A stretch of DNA of 64,000 nucleotides from Unio delphinus (GCA_029339505.1 JAQISU010000070.1:1793501-1857500); one strand, 5' to 3'. Positions 37,831-51,959 are shown, counted from the first letter of the stretch. Numbers and translations are program-made. Notes: generated from the sequence alone by a model not told the origin.

Positions 37831-39705
37831 TCAGCTTGATAAATGATATACCTAGACTGTTCACGTGTACACTTTTTACAAATATCCTATACATCAATCT
37901 AAAGTGCAGTATTTCATGTATGAACATTGAATACCAAATTTTAAACACATTGATTGCATCTCTTCTAAATTAAAAGAATGCAATGAAATATGTTTGAAAC
38001 AAACTAAATTATTTTGATGTAAAATCCAGTTTTCAAAGTGGCCTATTTGTTTAGAAAGATAACCTGTACACTGTTACATTTAACTATATAAGTGTATGAT
38101 ATTATACTTAATATTCATTTACAAACCTTACCATTCTCAGGTGTTTGATTGTCAGTGTCCTTTGTGTCCCTTATCTAAGAGTCTGTTTGGTTTGATATTT
38201 AAGGAACTACGTTACTAACTCTAGTGGCTGTTGTCTAACATTTTCCATGTGTCTCAAAGTGATTACTTAGTTAAAACTACATAACTGTCTTATAAACTTA
38301 CGTTAGTATTAATATGATTTCGTACTTAATAGTAGTGTTGTAAATTTCTAGGTCGTATATCAAACGAAAGAAACAAAATATGACAAATAAATATATCATG
38401 AGTTGCAAATAGTGTTGGAAGCATACGGTACATAAGGTATAATTGGCACGTGACTTAGTTTAATTGTCTTAGATGTAAACTCTTTGTCATGATGGGAACG
38501 TCAACAACTTCCTTGAATATAATATTTCTGTACATTTTATTTACCATACATGGATTCGATTAAGATTTCGACTCGAACACATTTTCCACAATTTTTCTGA
38601 ACGCCGAAAGTACAAAATATGCGGTAGATGCCAAATGAACTGCAATGACCATATAAAAACAAACACATTGAAAGTAGACAGAAAACGCAAACGACGTACC
38701 CATGTCTGAGAAATTACTTATCCCGGTTTAAAAATATTGGAAAAAGATTATCAAACCAAAGTGAACCATCATCATATTAAAACTTTCTCCATAATATTGA
38801 CCATCAACAATTGGTTTGTTGCTGAAATGTAAGCTTACAAAGATATGGTGATATCGCAAATTTTATTTTTCATTTTAAGGCTGGATCAGATCATGCCATT
38901 TATAACGAAACTTAGAAAAAGTTCATTATAGTATAACAAGTTTTCACGTTTGTGTGACGAACTTGCTCACTTGCCATTTTAAATTTTATATTGAGGTTAT
39001 ATTGAATTTTGAAAAGCTTAGCACTTATTGAATGTCTGTCTGTCTGTCTGTATGTATGTATGAAGGTATCTATGTATGTAGGCATGTATGTATGTAGGTA
39101 TGTATTCATGCATGCATGTATGTATGTATGAATATGTGTGAGTTAGTGCCTGTGTGCGTGCTTCCGTCTGCGTGCGTGCGTTCGTTCATGCTGTTATTTT
39201 GTTCGTTCTGTTATTTTGAACGTAATTAATTTGTATCCGAAGGGCGATTGTATTTGCACTTCCTTCTGTACTTCCGGGAACGTATCTGATCTATACAATT
39301 GGTGTGTCAGCTATGTGGTTGATCACTTTCTTGTTACAATTTTTGATTTTTGTTAAACTGTAAAATTTATAGAGAAGATATGGAATTATTGATATATCTG
39401 ATTCCACGTAAACATTGGAAAACTATCTCTTATATTCCTCAAAACGAAACCAACCGAAGAATGATGCTAGTCAGTGTAAACAGACAATCAGACGGTGCAA
39501 CAATTCATTTGTTGATATATAGTAACAGGATTAAAATGAAACTATTCGATACTACTATTTTAGTCATTACAGTAAACTTGTCATAGCCACTTAAATGTCC
39601 AGCAATTATAACATTTCTGACACATGCAGTCAAGTATTATATAGTATTTTATAGTTTAAAAAACGCTTTCATGTATGCATGTAAATAACAAGATCCTAAA
39701 ACATA

Positions 39706-39829
39706 ATCACGTACGTACGTACGTATGTATGTATGTATGTATTAATGAATGTATCTGTATGTATGTATGTATGCATGTATGTATGTATGTATGTATGTAT
39801 GTATGTATGTATGTATGTATGTATGTATG

Positions 39830-39860
<31 letters not shown>
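39706..39860 (+). repeat. (ATGT)n microsatellite
   Basis: ACGT then ATGT tetranucleotide array, ~150 bp. Confidence 0.95.
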
Positions 39861-41416
39861 GTCGTTATTTTATAGTACAGAGGTTTACTCTGGAACGTTT
39901 TGCGCATGCACCCATATTATAACACAGAACATGTTCATTTATTTGTCATTTTCCATCACGTGATCACGAGTTCGGTACTATACAGAAAACCCATTGGTCA
40001 AATTTAATAACGTCTGTCTAGCATTGGATAGATTTTCAAATAAATATGGGTTTGCGGTTCTCTTCTTTTTATTTCTAGCATCAGAACACGAAACGGTAAG
40101 TCTAATTTTTCTAGTCTGTATATCACAAATTATGTTTACCACAGTGACTTTTCAGCTTCTAAGTTCATTTCTTTATCGATAAAGATTTTTCTGGCACTTT
40201 TTTCCTTGTTATATGGATTTTTGCATTTCCCTCTGAAAAAACTAGTTCTTATAACGACAAATGAATGTTGTAGTGATCCGGAAATTGTCAATCTTCTCGC
40301 ACCTTCCATTTTCTTCCTACTCATATGAAATCGATGGAGTTTGTAGAAAACACAACTGAAATAAAGATAATCATTATAATTTTGCAAGATATTTGAGATA
40401 AGGAGAATAAAAATCAATCGGAAAAAATACATCCATTTAACCTATTTACGAAGGATGACCTTCCTTGCTGTTATTAACTAATATTTGTGTCCTGATTCAG
40501 ACACAAGTACAAGTATAATGGATGTGTCCCTAACCTTGTTTATCAAAGTTCTTAGGTATACAATTAGGATTCTGTTCTTTGTGACATGTTGGTACTTTTT
40601 AATTTTCTACGACATAGAAGGCTAGAGGTTTTTGCGATGAACTTGCATTCTAATAAATAATCTTTATCTACATCAGACGTTCAAGAGATAATGGAGGTTG
40701 GTATTTATTTTACAATATTTTGTAAATCAATAGAGTCAGCCTGTTACCTGAGAAGTAAACGCAAAAGAATAGTGAGAAATGATACCATTGTATTCAATAT
40801 GTTTTGTTTCATTCACAAGTAACCTACAATATTAAACTATTACAACAACAATTATATCAGAAAATTCCGGCATCAGCAATTATACATGAATGGTCTACAT
40901 CACTGCCTCTTGAGAAAAATCAACGATGTATAAAGAATCCCATTCCTGTGTCCCTCTTGCTCCCCATAAGCATTCCCTCCTAAGTAATTCATACACACGA
41001 TTACAACCTTGTTTAAGCGTGGCGTCTGAAACTCAGACTAGTCTACATAGAGAATAAATCATGGATTCGCGGCTTTAGGCGTAGGTAACATTGTCGTACA
41101 TATGCCCTTTGTGAAGATTTCCGGGAAAAGGTCATACTCTACACAACGCCGCACAATACTTCCTCCAGTATTGTATCCTGAGAGAACCTCAAAGACATCT
41201 AGACCGCGGCTGAATTTGAAACATCTGACGATTGTATGGTAAACACCGTATGCATTATTTTTCATTGTACATAGTTTTCGTTAGAAGTTTCAAATGCTTG
41301 TCACGGAATAATACAGCCAGCTGTAGGATAACCCTCTTGCATGATGTTATTATGTGGCATTAGTAATTCCTGTTTCAATAAAAGGCATGGTTATCAATCG
41401 TATTTGTTTATCCTGG

Positions 41417-41997
41417 CTACATAAATATGGCGTCGACCCCGAACCATTCATGTCTGCAGTACACCATCCGACAAAGATATTCTAGACACCTATTATGATA
41501 GCGTGTTTCTTGGGTATTAGTTCCGACCATGTTTTCAATGTTATCACAAATAACAGACACAAGCGTCTTACCGTGGAGAGTAAAGCGGCTGCAAGATTTA
41601 GGGGTGGCTTGAAGCAGACAAATCATTAATGATATTCGGGTTGGATCGTCCTGATGTCAGTGAACTGCATGATCGCGAGCGGACTCCAGCGCATATAACA
41701 TTATTTTTAACTCGAGTGCATCTAAAGTTGGCAATACATTAGTGTACTCGCTCAAATTTTCACCAGTTGCTTTTAGTGCCTTCGCGAGTATATCTGTAAA
41801 TCTTTGCATCCTTATTATTCACGTTCGTTCTGATTGCTTAAGTTCATACTGTTTTCATCCACTTGATCATCTGTCGGATGGTGCATCATAAGCAGCTGTG
41901 GCTCGCCTGCATTTCGCATTAGTGCAACAAACCTCTCTTTCTCTATACTTTGGCTCGCCTGCTTAATGTGCCTAGAACCTTTCTTTCTCTTAACCAC
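41417..41997 (-). pseudogene. Possible decayed single-exon gene of unknown family
   Basis: Two minus-strand ORFs (41997-41815 and 41626-41417) are linked by a third open stretch (41812-41650; FTDILAKALKATGENLSEY) with few stops between. Together they give ~190 codons with ordinary amino-acid composition. I recognise no domain. Confidence 0.2.
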
Positions 41998-42711
41998 TGG
42001 AGTTATTATCGCGTTTGATTCACATTCAGCATGCCAGTATATAAAAGGGAAAACCCATTTTGTGTGTGTTGGTACTTCGAATCAGTAATATTTGCTCATT
42101 AGACTTGGTTATGATTTTCAGAAAATGTCTCCCTTTCGCCATGTTAATGCTGCGTTTATATCACTACGCAAACAATATATGGTCAGGGTGTGCACGACAT
42201 CCATGCCATATGCTGAAGGTATTTTCGTTTGATTTTCTCATTGTAGTGATGTTCACAGTCCTTTCTGTCTTTACTGTCATCAATGATCGTACAATATATT
42301 CTATGTTGTCGTTCGGTAACTCAACGTCAGCGACTTTTATAATTTTAAGAAGGATACATACATAAGCATTTCGCAATTTTTGTCATATTCTTCACCAATA
42401 AAATTTGTCTTCCTATTGAAATGGGGGTCAATATGTATTACAGCGTGCCCCGAATACATGTTGGAAAAATTATGCCAACCATTTGCCTTTTCCGAAAATT
42501 CCATATGATGTAACAGCTATATTGCAATTTGATCTTAAATGTCATGCTTTAACGACACCCTTGTTTGGACAACTTTATTTACACACAAAAATACTGAAGT
42601 GATTTCAGTCATAATGATGAGAGAATCAAACGCTCATCCTTCTGGTAAAATTATGCAATAGTCAATTTCTTAAACTCTATAATACTAGTTGCATATTTAT
42701 ATATTTAATAT

Positions 42712-43139
<428 letters not shown>

Positions 43140-43179
43140 ATTTAATATATTTTCAATTATTATACAGATACTAAAAAGC

Positions 43180-46100
43180 ATGGGATACTCGATCATCATT
43201 TTGGTTGTAGTTGGGTTGTTCGGAAATTGCCTACTGACCAAGTTAATTCATGGAGCACATACTTTTACGGGTCCAAAAGCACTACCGTGGGAACGCAATG
43301 TATGTGGTTCGCCTTTCGAATGTTTAGGTATTTATTTTCGACTTATTTTCTGTTTATGCATTCTTGCATGCCTTTGTATGCATGAAAAATGTGTATATGT
43401 ATCTCTGCATATATGTAGTCACGTGCATACGTGAGTGCGATTATCTCCATGTCTGTCTACATGCATGCTTGTAAGCAAGAACAAATGTACGCAAGCGAAA
43501 ACTCAAGAATGAATAACTTTTACATGTTTCCATTAGAGTTCTTATTGCTAGATCTTTTTTTTGTACGTTCGATTTTTAAATAATTGTCGGAAAAAGTAAA
43601 AAAAAAAGTTCTCTCTGAATCTGTGTTTAATTTACCAGACGGTTCTACTTAAATTTTCTTCGAGCTATTTATTATAAATCATGATCGTGCTAAGTTCTCC
43701 GATTTTCGAATTCTCTTTGATAATCGTTCCATCGTTCATTGTGTTGTTTCTTGATACTTGTATATCTGCAAGATATACAATTTTGGGTACGTACGTATCT
43801 CCTAACCGACCCTCTTTATACTTAATATATTGATTGGTAGGCAAACAGATGAAAGAAGAACATTCATTTGTTACATAATTTTTGTATTGGCTTTTTTGGT
43901 AATATCCTACATTTCGTCTGCTTTTCATGACTTCTGTCAGTACGAAAGATGGTTATTTTCGACATGTGTCTTCATTTTCAGGTTTGGCCCTAATTGTTGT
44001 ATTATTGTTTGGAAACATTCATGGTCAGAGAAATATTAGACCTACGACGACTGCCCGAATTAAACCTACGACGACAGCCCGAATTACACCTACGACACTA
44101 GCCCCAATTACGCCTACAACTACAACTCCATCAGGTGACTTTCATATCGTCTCTTCATTCCTGTCTCTGTTATTCTCTTTCATGCGCACACATCACACTT
44201 TCTCCTCCACGACAATAATTGTTCCATTTTCTTAGTTTAGACGTGGTATTAGGAAACGCAAAATGTTATTCGATTCAACACTCAACATGCGTATTTTCCT
44301 ACGAACATAGGTACATAAACTATAACTCTTAATGAATTTTACAATTTTTGTAACATTGTTCCATGTGGTAAAACACAAATATACAACAGGCAGATTTGAA
44401 AAAGATATGCATAAATCGTACATGAGGATAACTGACCCAATGAAATAGCGCTTTATTTTTTTTTTAGAAAGAATAGTGTTCTTATAGGTTAAGTAATGAA
44501 TAATTAGTCCTCCAAAGAATTAAGCATCGGGGTCTGTGGCATTATGCATCGCTTTGCCTGCATCTATTTTCCAATATGCAGTATTGACAACTAAAAATCA
44601 TTTAACAAAATCGACATAATTAATTCATAGATATAGGTATTTTGTAGAGAAAAAACACATTATTATAAGATTGTATTAATGTACTTGTCCTTGTATAAAC
44701 GATTTAACTTGATGAACTATAGACGTAGTAGTCTCATCAGTTGTACACTTCATACAAATACCAGATAGGGCGATCTTAAAAGTACTATTTCCTGTTGGAG
44801 ATGGCATACTAAGTTTTAAGACCTTCGATCCATTTGCTTTTCTTGATTAAAACAAGGCAAGGAAATATGTTTGAAATAAACTATGCTTTTCGGACGTATA
44901 TATTGATAATGCATTCATAATTCATTAATATCAGTTTCATATTGATGTATGTTATTATTAAGATCATTCATTGCTTAATAGTACTGTTGAAAATTTCTAT
45001 GTTTATATCAAATAAAAGAAACTAAACGTGGTATATGAAGTCTTCTATAAGTTTTTTGTTAATACTGAAAATTATTTTTACATTTACATTGTTGGCTGAG
45101 ATAGGATGATATCATTACCATCAACTAATGTTCATTTTTCTCCAGTATGTGGAGTAGGATATTCCTTGTACTCCGAAGAGTGTGGGCGATTCTGTTATCG
45201 ATTTGAAACCTCAGTGTGCAGAGAATGGTCTAATGCACGCAGAGTCTGTCAAGATGAAGGAGGCGACCTTTTCGAGCCCTCCGAGTGTATCTTCCCGTTT
45301 ATCAGGGAACTAGCTAGCCGAAATTCTGGTAAACAGTCAAATTTGTGTAATATACTAGCAGATACTTTATCACTACTGCTTACTATTAGTATGACCATTA
45401 ATAAGTAAGTAAAGATTAATAGTCGGATGCCAGTCAAATCTGGTATCATTGAGAATAACGTAATCCAGGACCTATTACATTTCGGTGTTAGATAACAACG
45501 GTTCGAGTAAGTTATGGTATATTTATTGTTAAAAAGATATGCTATTAAATTGAATCAGTTTGCAAACTTTTAATTTATTGTCATTGCACTAAGAAAATTA
45601 AATTACAAAAGGACGACGACAAAGACTAATATGCAGTTACTAGGACGATGGAGTTTATTGTCATTGCACTAAGAAGGTTAAATTTCAAAAGGACGACGAC
45701 AAAGACTAATATGCAGTTACTAGGACGATGGAATTTTTTTCCTCCCCGAATATCATCATTTCAGGACTTTGGTGTATGAGTGAAACGTGCAATGATTATC
45801 GGTAAATGACATTTGCTAGCAATCGTTATTGAAATTCCAATAAGTTACTTATCTCCGCATTGTGGCCAATTGTGACTCAAATGTTAACTCAGTACAGCAA
45901 GTTTTTAATAAGCAAGGACAGGGTCATGTTTGCAGGTACTATTATATTCGGCTAGTACATTAAACTTTAAAAATATATTTTCGATTGGCGATATTTTAAG
46001 TATCTTTGCCGCTTGTTTGTCCAGTATTGTTGCATTTAAACACCTATTTCAATATAAAAGGTGACTAGTAAAATTGTAACTGTTGACCTTATATGAGATG

Positions 46101-49100
46101 CACAATCTTTGCGGAAGTTCTTCTTGGTGTAGTTGGTCCTATCCGCAACAAACGTGATCCTGTTCTTGCTAATAAAACAATTGGGTTGTTGAGTAAAAGA
46201 TCCAAGCCAGAAACATTGACCGGTTTGTCAAACCGTATTATATTGCAGCCTATCTTCTCACCACTGTTAGTTACATTGATATATCTACTGAATTATAAGT
46301 CCATTATTGATAATTACTGGATTTATGTACTGAATATAATTAAATTAAAAGTCCATTATTGATGATTACGGATATATCCACTGAATTATAAGTATATTAT
46401 TAATGACTTAGCAGTAATGACAGTTTTGAAGCTGAACGAGTAAAGGAACATTTAACAAATTCATATCGGTGAATTCTTTAAACGGATATACGACATAAAA
46501 ATTAAACGAATGTGCCGAGATAGTCAAGAATACCGGAGATACAATTAATGATGTATCTACGTTCGACACAACACTAAAATGTCCAATAAAAGTAAAACCT
46601 ACAGCATGAGAAATTTTACATGAATCAAAATATAAATTGAAACAAACTTCGATTTCATGTATTGATCATAATGCGCATACGTATAAAGTTACATTTATAA
46701 GTGGGATTTATTTGACTGAATCGCAAAAAACATAAACAGGATCCTGTATCACTATGTTTTTTTTTCTTGAAGTGATGAAAAATATGATAAATTTGAAAAA
46801 CCGATCACCGGAATACATCGTAAAGAATCTCTTCATGAAAATATTACAATTCTAGCTCAGAAATTTTCAATCGAGAATACTGAACAATTACTAAATATAT
46901 TGTTTTACAATTCCGTCAGTTGAAGCTCAGTTTTCAAGAGAGACAAATTCGTGGAAGCTAGCACGATTTGAATTTTTCAAAGACGTGCAACTAAGCTGTT
47001 GTGAATACGGACACGTTGGAAAGTGGAATACTAAGTATAATTATTAATAATTACTGATACAGTTCATTGCATTATTAATGACCGTATCGAATAGTCAAAC
47101 GTAGTCTACCTTGCAGTGTCACGAGATAAAAAAAAATGACTCAATTGCCGAGGGTTATAATAAATGTAACTACAACTAACAACGAAATTATATATTATAT
47201 AATAAGAAAAAACACTCACAGTTTATAAAGTGACAAAATTAATTGCGATTTTGATATTAATGCTGTAATTATTAAGATATAAAATACAACAACGGAATAA
47301 TTATTTTACGAGCTGTAGTACAATCATTATGTGGCAATATTCAAATAATGATCAAAGTCAGTTTCCGTTGATATAAGATATATTAGTTTTGAGCATATAT
47401 CTGAAAATGTGTTGCTAACCTCTCTTGAGAGTAATAGACGAATGGACGCTAGTTAAGTAATCACAGTTGTACTTGTGTGTTTTCAGGAATTACTTGTAAT
47501 TGTTCACGTATAAATACACGTTGAGGATTAGTTGAATCTAGTCTGTTGATTGCAGTTCTTCCCGCGGATCTTACCACTCTGAAATTATGTACTGTGATAA
47601 TCCAAATAGGATCAGTCACACTTTTTCCCCATCTTCAAATTCACCAGGTTCATAAAAATATTGTATAGTAACAGTACCCAGCACTTGTTGTTTTAACAAA
47701 ATCTCGTCGTTTTACGGGTATATGTTTATAGTAATTGCATTGATCGATTTCGTGGAAGTAATTCGAAACATTTCATCTTTTTAATGCAACTATCACACCT
47801 GGTAATCTTGAAACCAATTCGCGAGATGTCATATTTTGATTTATTTCTTTCACATCTTGATATAGAAATAACAGCTCAGCAAGTGTTATATTTACTTGTT
47901 CAACATTTGCTTGATCACAGTGTATTTCAGGTATGCCCGCGTAGTATTTGGACGTTGTGTTTCATCATTAGCAATGATACTGCGCCCTGAAATTTCTTCG
48001 CCAGTACCAAGTTGTGGCATCTATGGCCATTGTAGATCACGACGTCGACAAATTCATTTAAACGCAAAAGCTAATCGAGTTGATATCGTTGTTGATAATG
48101 GCTTTATTTCTTAATATATATTTGTAACATCTACGACACTTAACGCGCATTTTATGTTAATCGATGTCTTCCATCAAAATCTGCGTACCGAATTGTTTTA
48201 GACGGTGGTATATAAATGTGCCATATTGTCTATCATGCTAATTTTTTTCAGCAGTATAACTTTCGAAACCAGCTGCTTCCACGAATGTGCTAATTGCTGA
48301 ACTACCTTCCCAATAATCCCTTCAACAGTAAGAAGTCGAAAATATAATGATAATAGTTGGTTGATTAATGACTAGCTCCTAATGCTTGTTTAAATGTCTT
48401 CGCAGATCTCAAACACGATTTAGGTAACAATTCTTTAAACGATTTGTTTATAGAATTTAACTCATGCATTAATTGTACATTTACAATATGTGTACCTTGT
48501 AGGTTTTTAGTTATAAAAGTTACATGATGAGCGTGACACGCTGTATCAATAACGTTTACCGGATACTCTCCGGATTTCGGTTGATCTTGGCTGTCAAGTC
48601 AAATATCAAGTCAAGTACCAGTACCGCATTAGTTATACTAGAAAGGTGTTTTTACCTGTGCTTTTATCCCACGGCATTCCTGCTAGTTTTGCGAACTAAA
48701 TGTCAACTTAATCTCCTTTTAATATTGTTTGGATTATGAATATTTAATTTGTGCCAAATCTTTCATACTTACCTGTATTTACTGATCTATTTTTTCTTGC
48801 TGTAGTAGTTGTTAGTCCACTTCTGTGAGTAGGCGCGGTTCATTTCACACAATATTGAATCCATATTATTTTATTCATCATGGATGTAAGTAATTTTCGG
48901 CAACAGGAAAGCGAGAGCCGGATTAGGATGATGCCGGATTACTAAATTCTGTCTTAATGATTATCATAGGTCCATTTGTGTCTAGTAAAACGCAATTGCT
49001 GCTTAATCTAATCATTAGATGGTTGAAACGGAAAAATGTGTATTTAACGGTGTCATCTGTACATGATGATAAAACAGGTAGTTGTGACAGTTTGTTTTAT

Positions 49101-51339
49101 GTAAAACAACAATTGCTGATGTTCTTAATATCATTGCAAAACCTATCCACATGTTGTGAAAATAAAAACTACATAGGTATATAATTAAGTTGCGTACAGC
49201 GACTTAAGCAAGCTCCAAATTATCTTCGTTGGTATAATCAAGTTTAAATACCAGATATTACGTTTACATAAATGATCAAAATTAACAATAAATTCATTGT
49301 TTGGATTACAGGCGAAAATTACTTGCGTATTTGCAAAAAAAAAAAAACATATGGGACCTCTACCTTGCTAATTTCAACTGCTAGTTATCAGATTGATGAC
49401 ACAACGATGAATTCCAACGTACAATTAAGTATCTCACAGGAGAGGAATCGAAAATATCTATCTCTGTTCATGCACCAACATTATCATCTGCGATTGCAAT
49501 ACATTCAGCGGATTATGTTGTAACTTTATATCAATCAATGATCCGATGTATGTTAGGATGTCCTGAAATCCAGCCAGAATACCAAGAACTACTAGAGCTA
49601 ACGTTAGATTTCGCTCAGATGTGAGAAATGTAGAAATTCTCCAGAATATAGAACGATAATTAGGAAAATAGTCTATTCATTACTTGACTTGGTGGTGACA
49701 AAATACAAAAAAAGCTTAATAGCCCTGCAGCAATTATTCTCATAGATAACAATGATCTATAAGGTGGAGGTCGTCATATTTCACCAGAAATTATATAATA
49801 TTAAATCAACTATTGCAGTCAATCTTATTTGTGATGTATCTGATGGTAGCTATGAAGCAAATGTTGGAGAAAAAAAAATCAAGCTCAGCAAGGACATACT
49901 CTATATACATTTATCCAAATAGTAACTCCTGGACATTTGGTTGTACAACACTCCATTAATCCACCTTATATTTTTCATAATCTGTTATTATCAAGGAGAA
50001 TTTACTGGCCTTCTTGATTTAAGATATGCAGAAGGTTTATCCTGTTAGAGATTGACGGCTTAATCCAAGGGATATATGACATAATGGACCAACAAGTGAG
50101 GGCTTTTATACACAACAAGAGGTACCGAAATGCTCTCAGAGCAATATTTAGACTAACTTCAGTTGGAGCAGAATAAGTTAGTGTTGCATAATTATTGATT
50201 AATACGGCAATTGCACTTTTTGGGTTCACACTTAAACAGTGAAATGAAAAGCGGCTCGAACAGATTATGAGCCTGATTTGCGATCGAGGTCAGATTCTGA
50301 ATTATATCGATATTTAAGTATTAATTGTGCCCAAATGGACTACTCTTTATTACAAATTGACTAAAAGCAGCAAATAAACGAAATCTTTTGAAAACAATTC
50401 ATCGAAATTTAAGATTGTTCTGAGAAAATAATATAGTACAAAATATATTCGTTCTGAAATATTGTTTGATTGAAATATTTGAAATTTTTTAAGGACTAAA
50501 GTGATACTAAATAGTTTCACTTTAATAAAAGAATTGGTCACTATTTTCATTTTGACGATCTGATAGAATCTATTATAGTTGTCTTACTCGTTCATTGCTA
50601 TTCCTTTTTCTTTCTTATTCATGAGATAATTTTGATCTGTTTAGATTGCTAGTTAACATTTCGAGATTTATTCAATGTCCAGATCTTTAACTATGGGCAA
50701 CTGTTGTAACATAAATTGCTGGATAATCTTAATCAATCGATATTCTGCTGGTAAAGTATATCCCCCCTTAGTTGTCATCACTGGAATGATTCATATTAGT
50801 AATTATTTACAAGGATTAAATGTTTTACATTCAAATACAGAACATAGACTCAATGATTCGTTTTCAGGACGTTGCTATGCAAATTTCTGTTTGGGGGCTT
50901 CAAGACCAAGTAGTGGGGGCAATCTTTGTTACGGTGATAGGAGACCTAATATCAAACGGAGATAACTTTTGGAATCCTGGCCAACCTGATAATAATAGCG
51001 GAACAGAGAATTCTTTAGAAATAAGGAAAGAGTTTAACAACTGCCTGATACATGATAATGAAAGCAATGTGGAGAATACGTATAACCAACGTTTCTGTTA
51101 CAGGAATTTGCGCTGACTATCTCTGGTTGGGGGCTCAACGACCAGCTAAAGAGAACAATTTTCTCACAGTGAGAGGAGACCAGATTCCAAACAAAGCTAC
51201 CTTTTGGGGGAGGTTTCAACCTAACAATAATAACGAAGAGCAGACGTGTGTAGAAATGGGGATAGCTTTTGACTTCATGGCTAACGATGAAGACTGTAAG
51301 AAAAGAAATGGTTTCATTTGTCAAAAAATAATAATATAA
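43180..51339 (+). CDS. Secreted C-type lectin, four-exon model
   Basis: Proposed exons are 43180-43327 (ATG, hydrophobic leader MGYSIIILVVVGLFG), 43982-44134 (second hydrophobic run then Thr/Pro stalk), 45146-45328 (first half of the CTLD) and 51104-51339 (second half and stop). Every junction has AG/GT and phase 1, and the exons total 720 nt = 240 codons without a stop. CTLD marks: CGVGYSLYSEECGRFCYRF with CREWSNARRVCQ, then LWLGAQRP, FWGRFQPNNNN, CVEM, and the closing DCKKRNGFICQ. The usual EPN/QPD calcium triplet is replaced by QPN. Alternative: translation begins at 43927 (MTSVSTKDGYF), in frame with exon 2. Likely an extracellular carbohydrate-binding protein. The last intron contains a Polinton relic. 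Confidence 0.6.
43620..44690 (+). repeat. Segmental duplicate of the lectin-gene 5' region (copy 2)
   Basis: Partner of 36785-37830, ~6.8 kb away in direct orientation; contains the Thr/Pro-stalk exon of the lectin gene. Confidence 0.7.
45574..45733 (+). repeat. 80-bp tandem duplication
   Basis: 45574-45653 and 45654-45733 are ~95% identical (TTTATTGTCATTGCACTAAG start). Intronic within the lectin model. Confidence 0.9.
46083..47457 (+). pseudogene. Polymerase-helicase-HNH relic
   Basis: 46083-46290 matches the N-terminal region (LLSKRSKPETLTGL against the VSRD-SKPGLLTGI block of the others). 46430-46730 matches CAEIVKNTGDTIND and IDHNAHTYKV. TVLFYNSVS-like sequence follows near 46910. The polymerase core and most of the helicase are deleted, with a jump to a YLAVSR-like segment (~47110-47130). 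The HNH tail (NNDQSQF; ENVLLTSLESNRR) ends at 47457. Confidence 0.65.
47455..48350 (-). pseudogene. Integrase relic
   Basis: On the minus strand, tail-to-tail with the polymerase relic as in the complete elements. The C-terminal domain is recognisable at 47480-47680 (reverse complement of the GGATCAGTxxC and TCACCAGGTTCATA blocks), and weaker core and N-terminal similarity runs up to ~48350. No open frame remains. Confidence 0.6.
48370..48880 (-). pseudogene. Phospholipase A2 protein relic
   Basis: The minus strand reads as the PLA2 catalytic region (IDTACHAHHVT equivalent of the DEACRIHD helix, ~48520-48550) and an N-terminal CVK-type start near 48870. Many stops. Confidence 0.6.
48880..49190 (+). 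pseudogene. Packaging ATPase relic (N-terminal part)
   Basis: VLMIIIGPFVSSKTQLLLNLIIRWLK (48950-49030) corresponds to the Walker A region with the loop mutated from GxGSGKT to GPFVSSKT. The sequence after ~49080 no longer matches. Confidence 0.65.
49270..50000 (+). pseudogene. Penton-like protein relic
   Basis: Fragments match the outer penton-like gene in order: LLISTASYQIDDTTMN (~49365), YQSMIRCMLGCPEIQPEY (~49530-49590), and then IAVNLICDVSDGSYE (~49810) with a TFIQIVTPGHLVV tail (~49905-49950). The last two correspond to its conserved C terminus. Confidence 0.65.
50868..51103 (+). pseudogene. Duplicate, frameshifted CTLD exon
   Basis: 236 bp preceded by TTTTCAG and directly abutting the equal-length exon 51104-51339, to which it is homologous (LGASRP against LGAQRP; FWNPGQPDNN against FWGRFQPNNN). 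The phase-1 frame shifts after ~24 codons, so it could not be translated whole. It retains a QPD-type triplet. Confidence 0.7.
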
Positions 51340-51494
51340 CCAGGAATTGTGGTAAACAGATCTATATATGATCAAAAGAGCAATATGTGGAATAAAAACA
51401 TAATTCTACCTCTTGATGGCTACCATTGAATATGTGAGTGATGAATATTTATATTTATATGTGATTGTGTGAATATATACTACTGCAGAGAGAT

Positions 51495-51497
<3 letters not shown>

Positions 51498-51570
<73 letters not shown>
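51498..51570 (+). repeat. (AT)n microsatellite
   Basis: Pure AT dinucleotide run ~70 bp. Confidence 0.95.
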
Positions 51571-51572
<2 letters not shown>

Positions 51573-51959
51573 CTACGAATATCAGAGTTAATTTAATTGT
51601 TTGTAAGTTTTAAATTGTTTTTTTTCTATTGGCTTAAATATTTCAATATTGACTAAACTATTTCACTTGTGTTGAAATTAAAAAATTAACCTATTTTTTG
51701 TTTAAATCAATGCAAAATAGACAAACGTTTTCTAAAATGTCATATAAAGTGTAAATCATTCTTTTAAATCCTACCTTGGAACAATTTGAATTATTCAAAA
51801 ACATGTATTGATTCAAGTTGCCAGAAAATATGATTTTCCTGAGGTAGAGGGGTCCTTAACGAAAGAAGATATAAAAAGATACTGGTCCAATATTTAGTAG
51901 AAAGAGTTATTTAGATCAAAGTATCAGTCTCTAATCTGAAAGTAGAAGTATTAAAATTA
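51571..51959. other. No gene seen
   Basis: AT-rich spacer after the lectin gene. Confidence 0.4.

Larger units (their letters stand above)
37831..42711. other. Host intergenic DNA
   Basis: No gene recognised. ATGT-type microsatellites lie at 39042-39130 (imperfect) and 39706-39860 (long). Minus-strand ORFs at 41417-41997 could be a decayed single-exon gene, listed separately. Confidence 0.5.
46083..50260 (+). mobile_element. Third, decayed Polinton
   Basis: This is a heavily mutated copy without recognised TIRs. Order: polymerase-helicase-HNH (+, 46083-47457, internally deleted), integrase (-), PLA2 (-), ATPase (+), penton-like (+). Replication genes are in the same relative order as in the other two. 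The penton-like gene follows the ATPase directly, which neither complete element shows. It lies in the last intron of the lectin gene. Confidence 0.75.
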
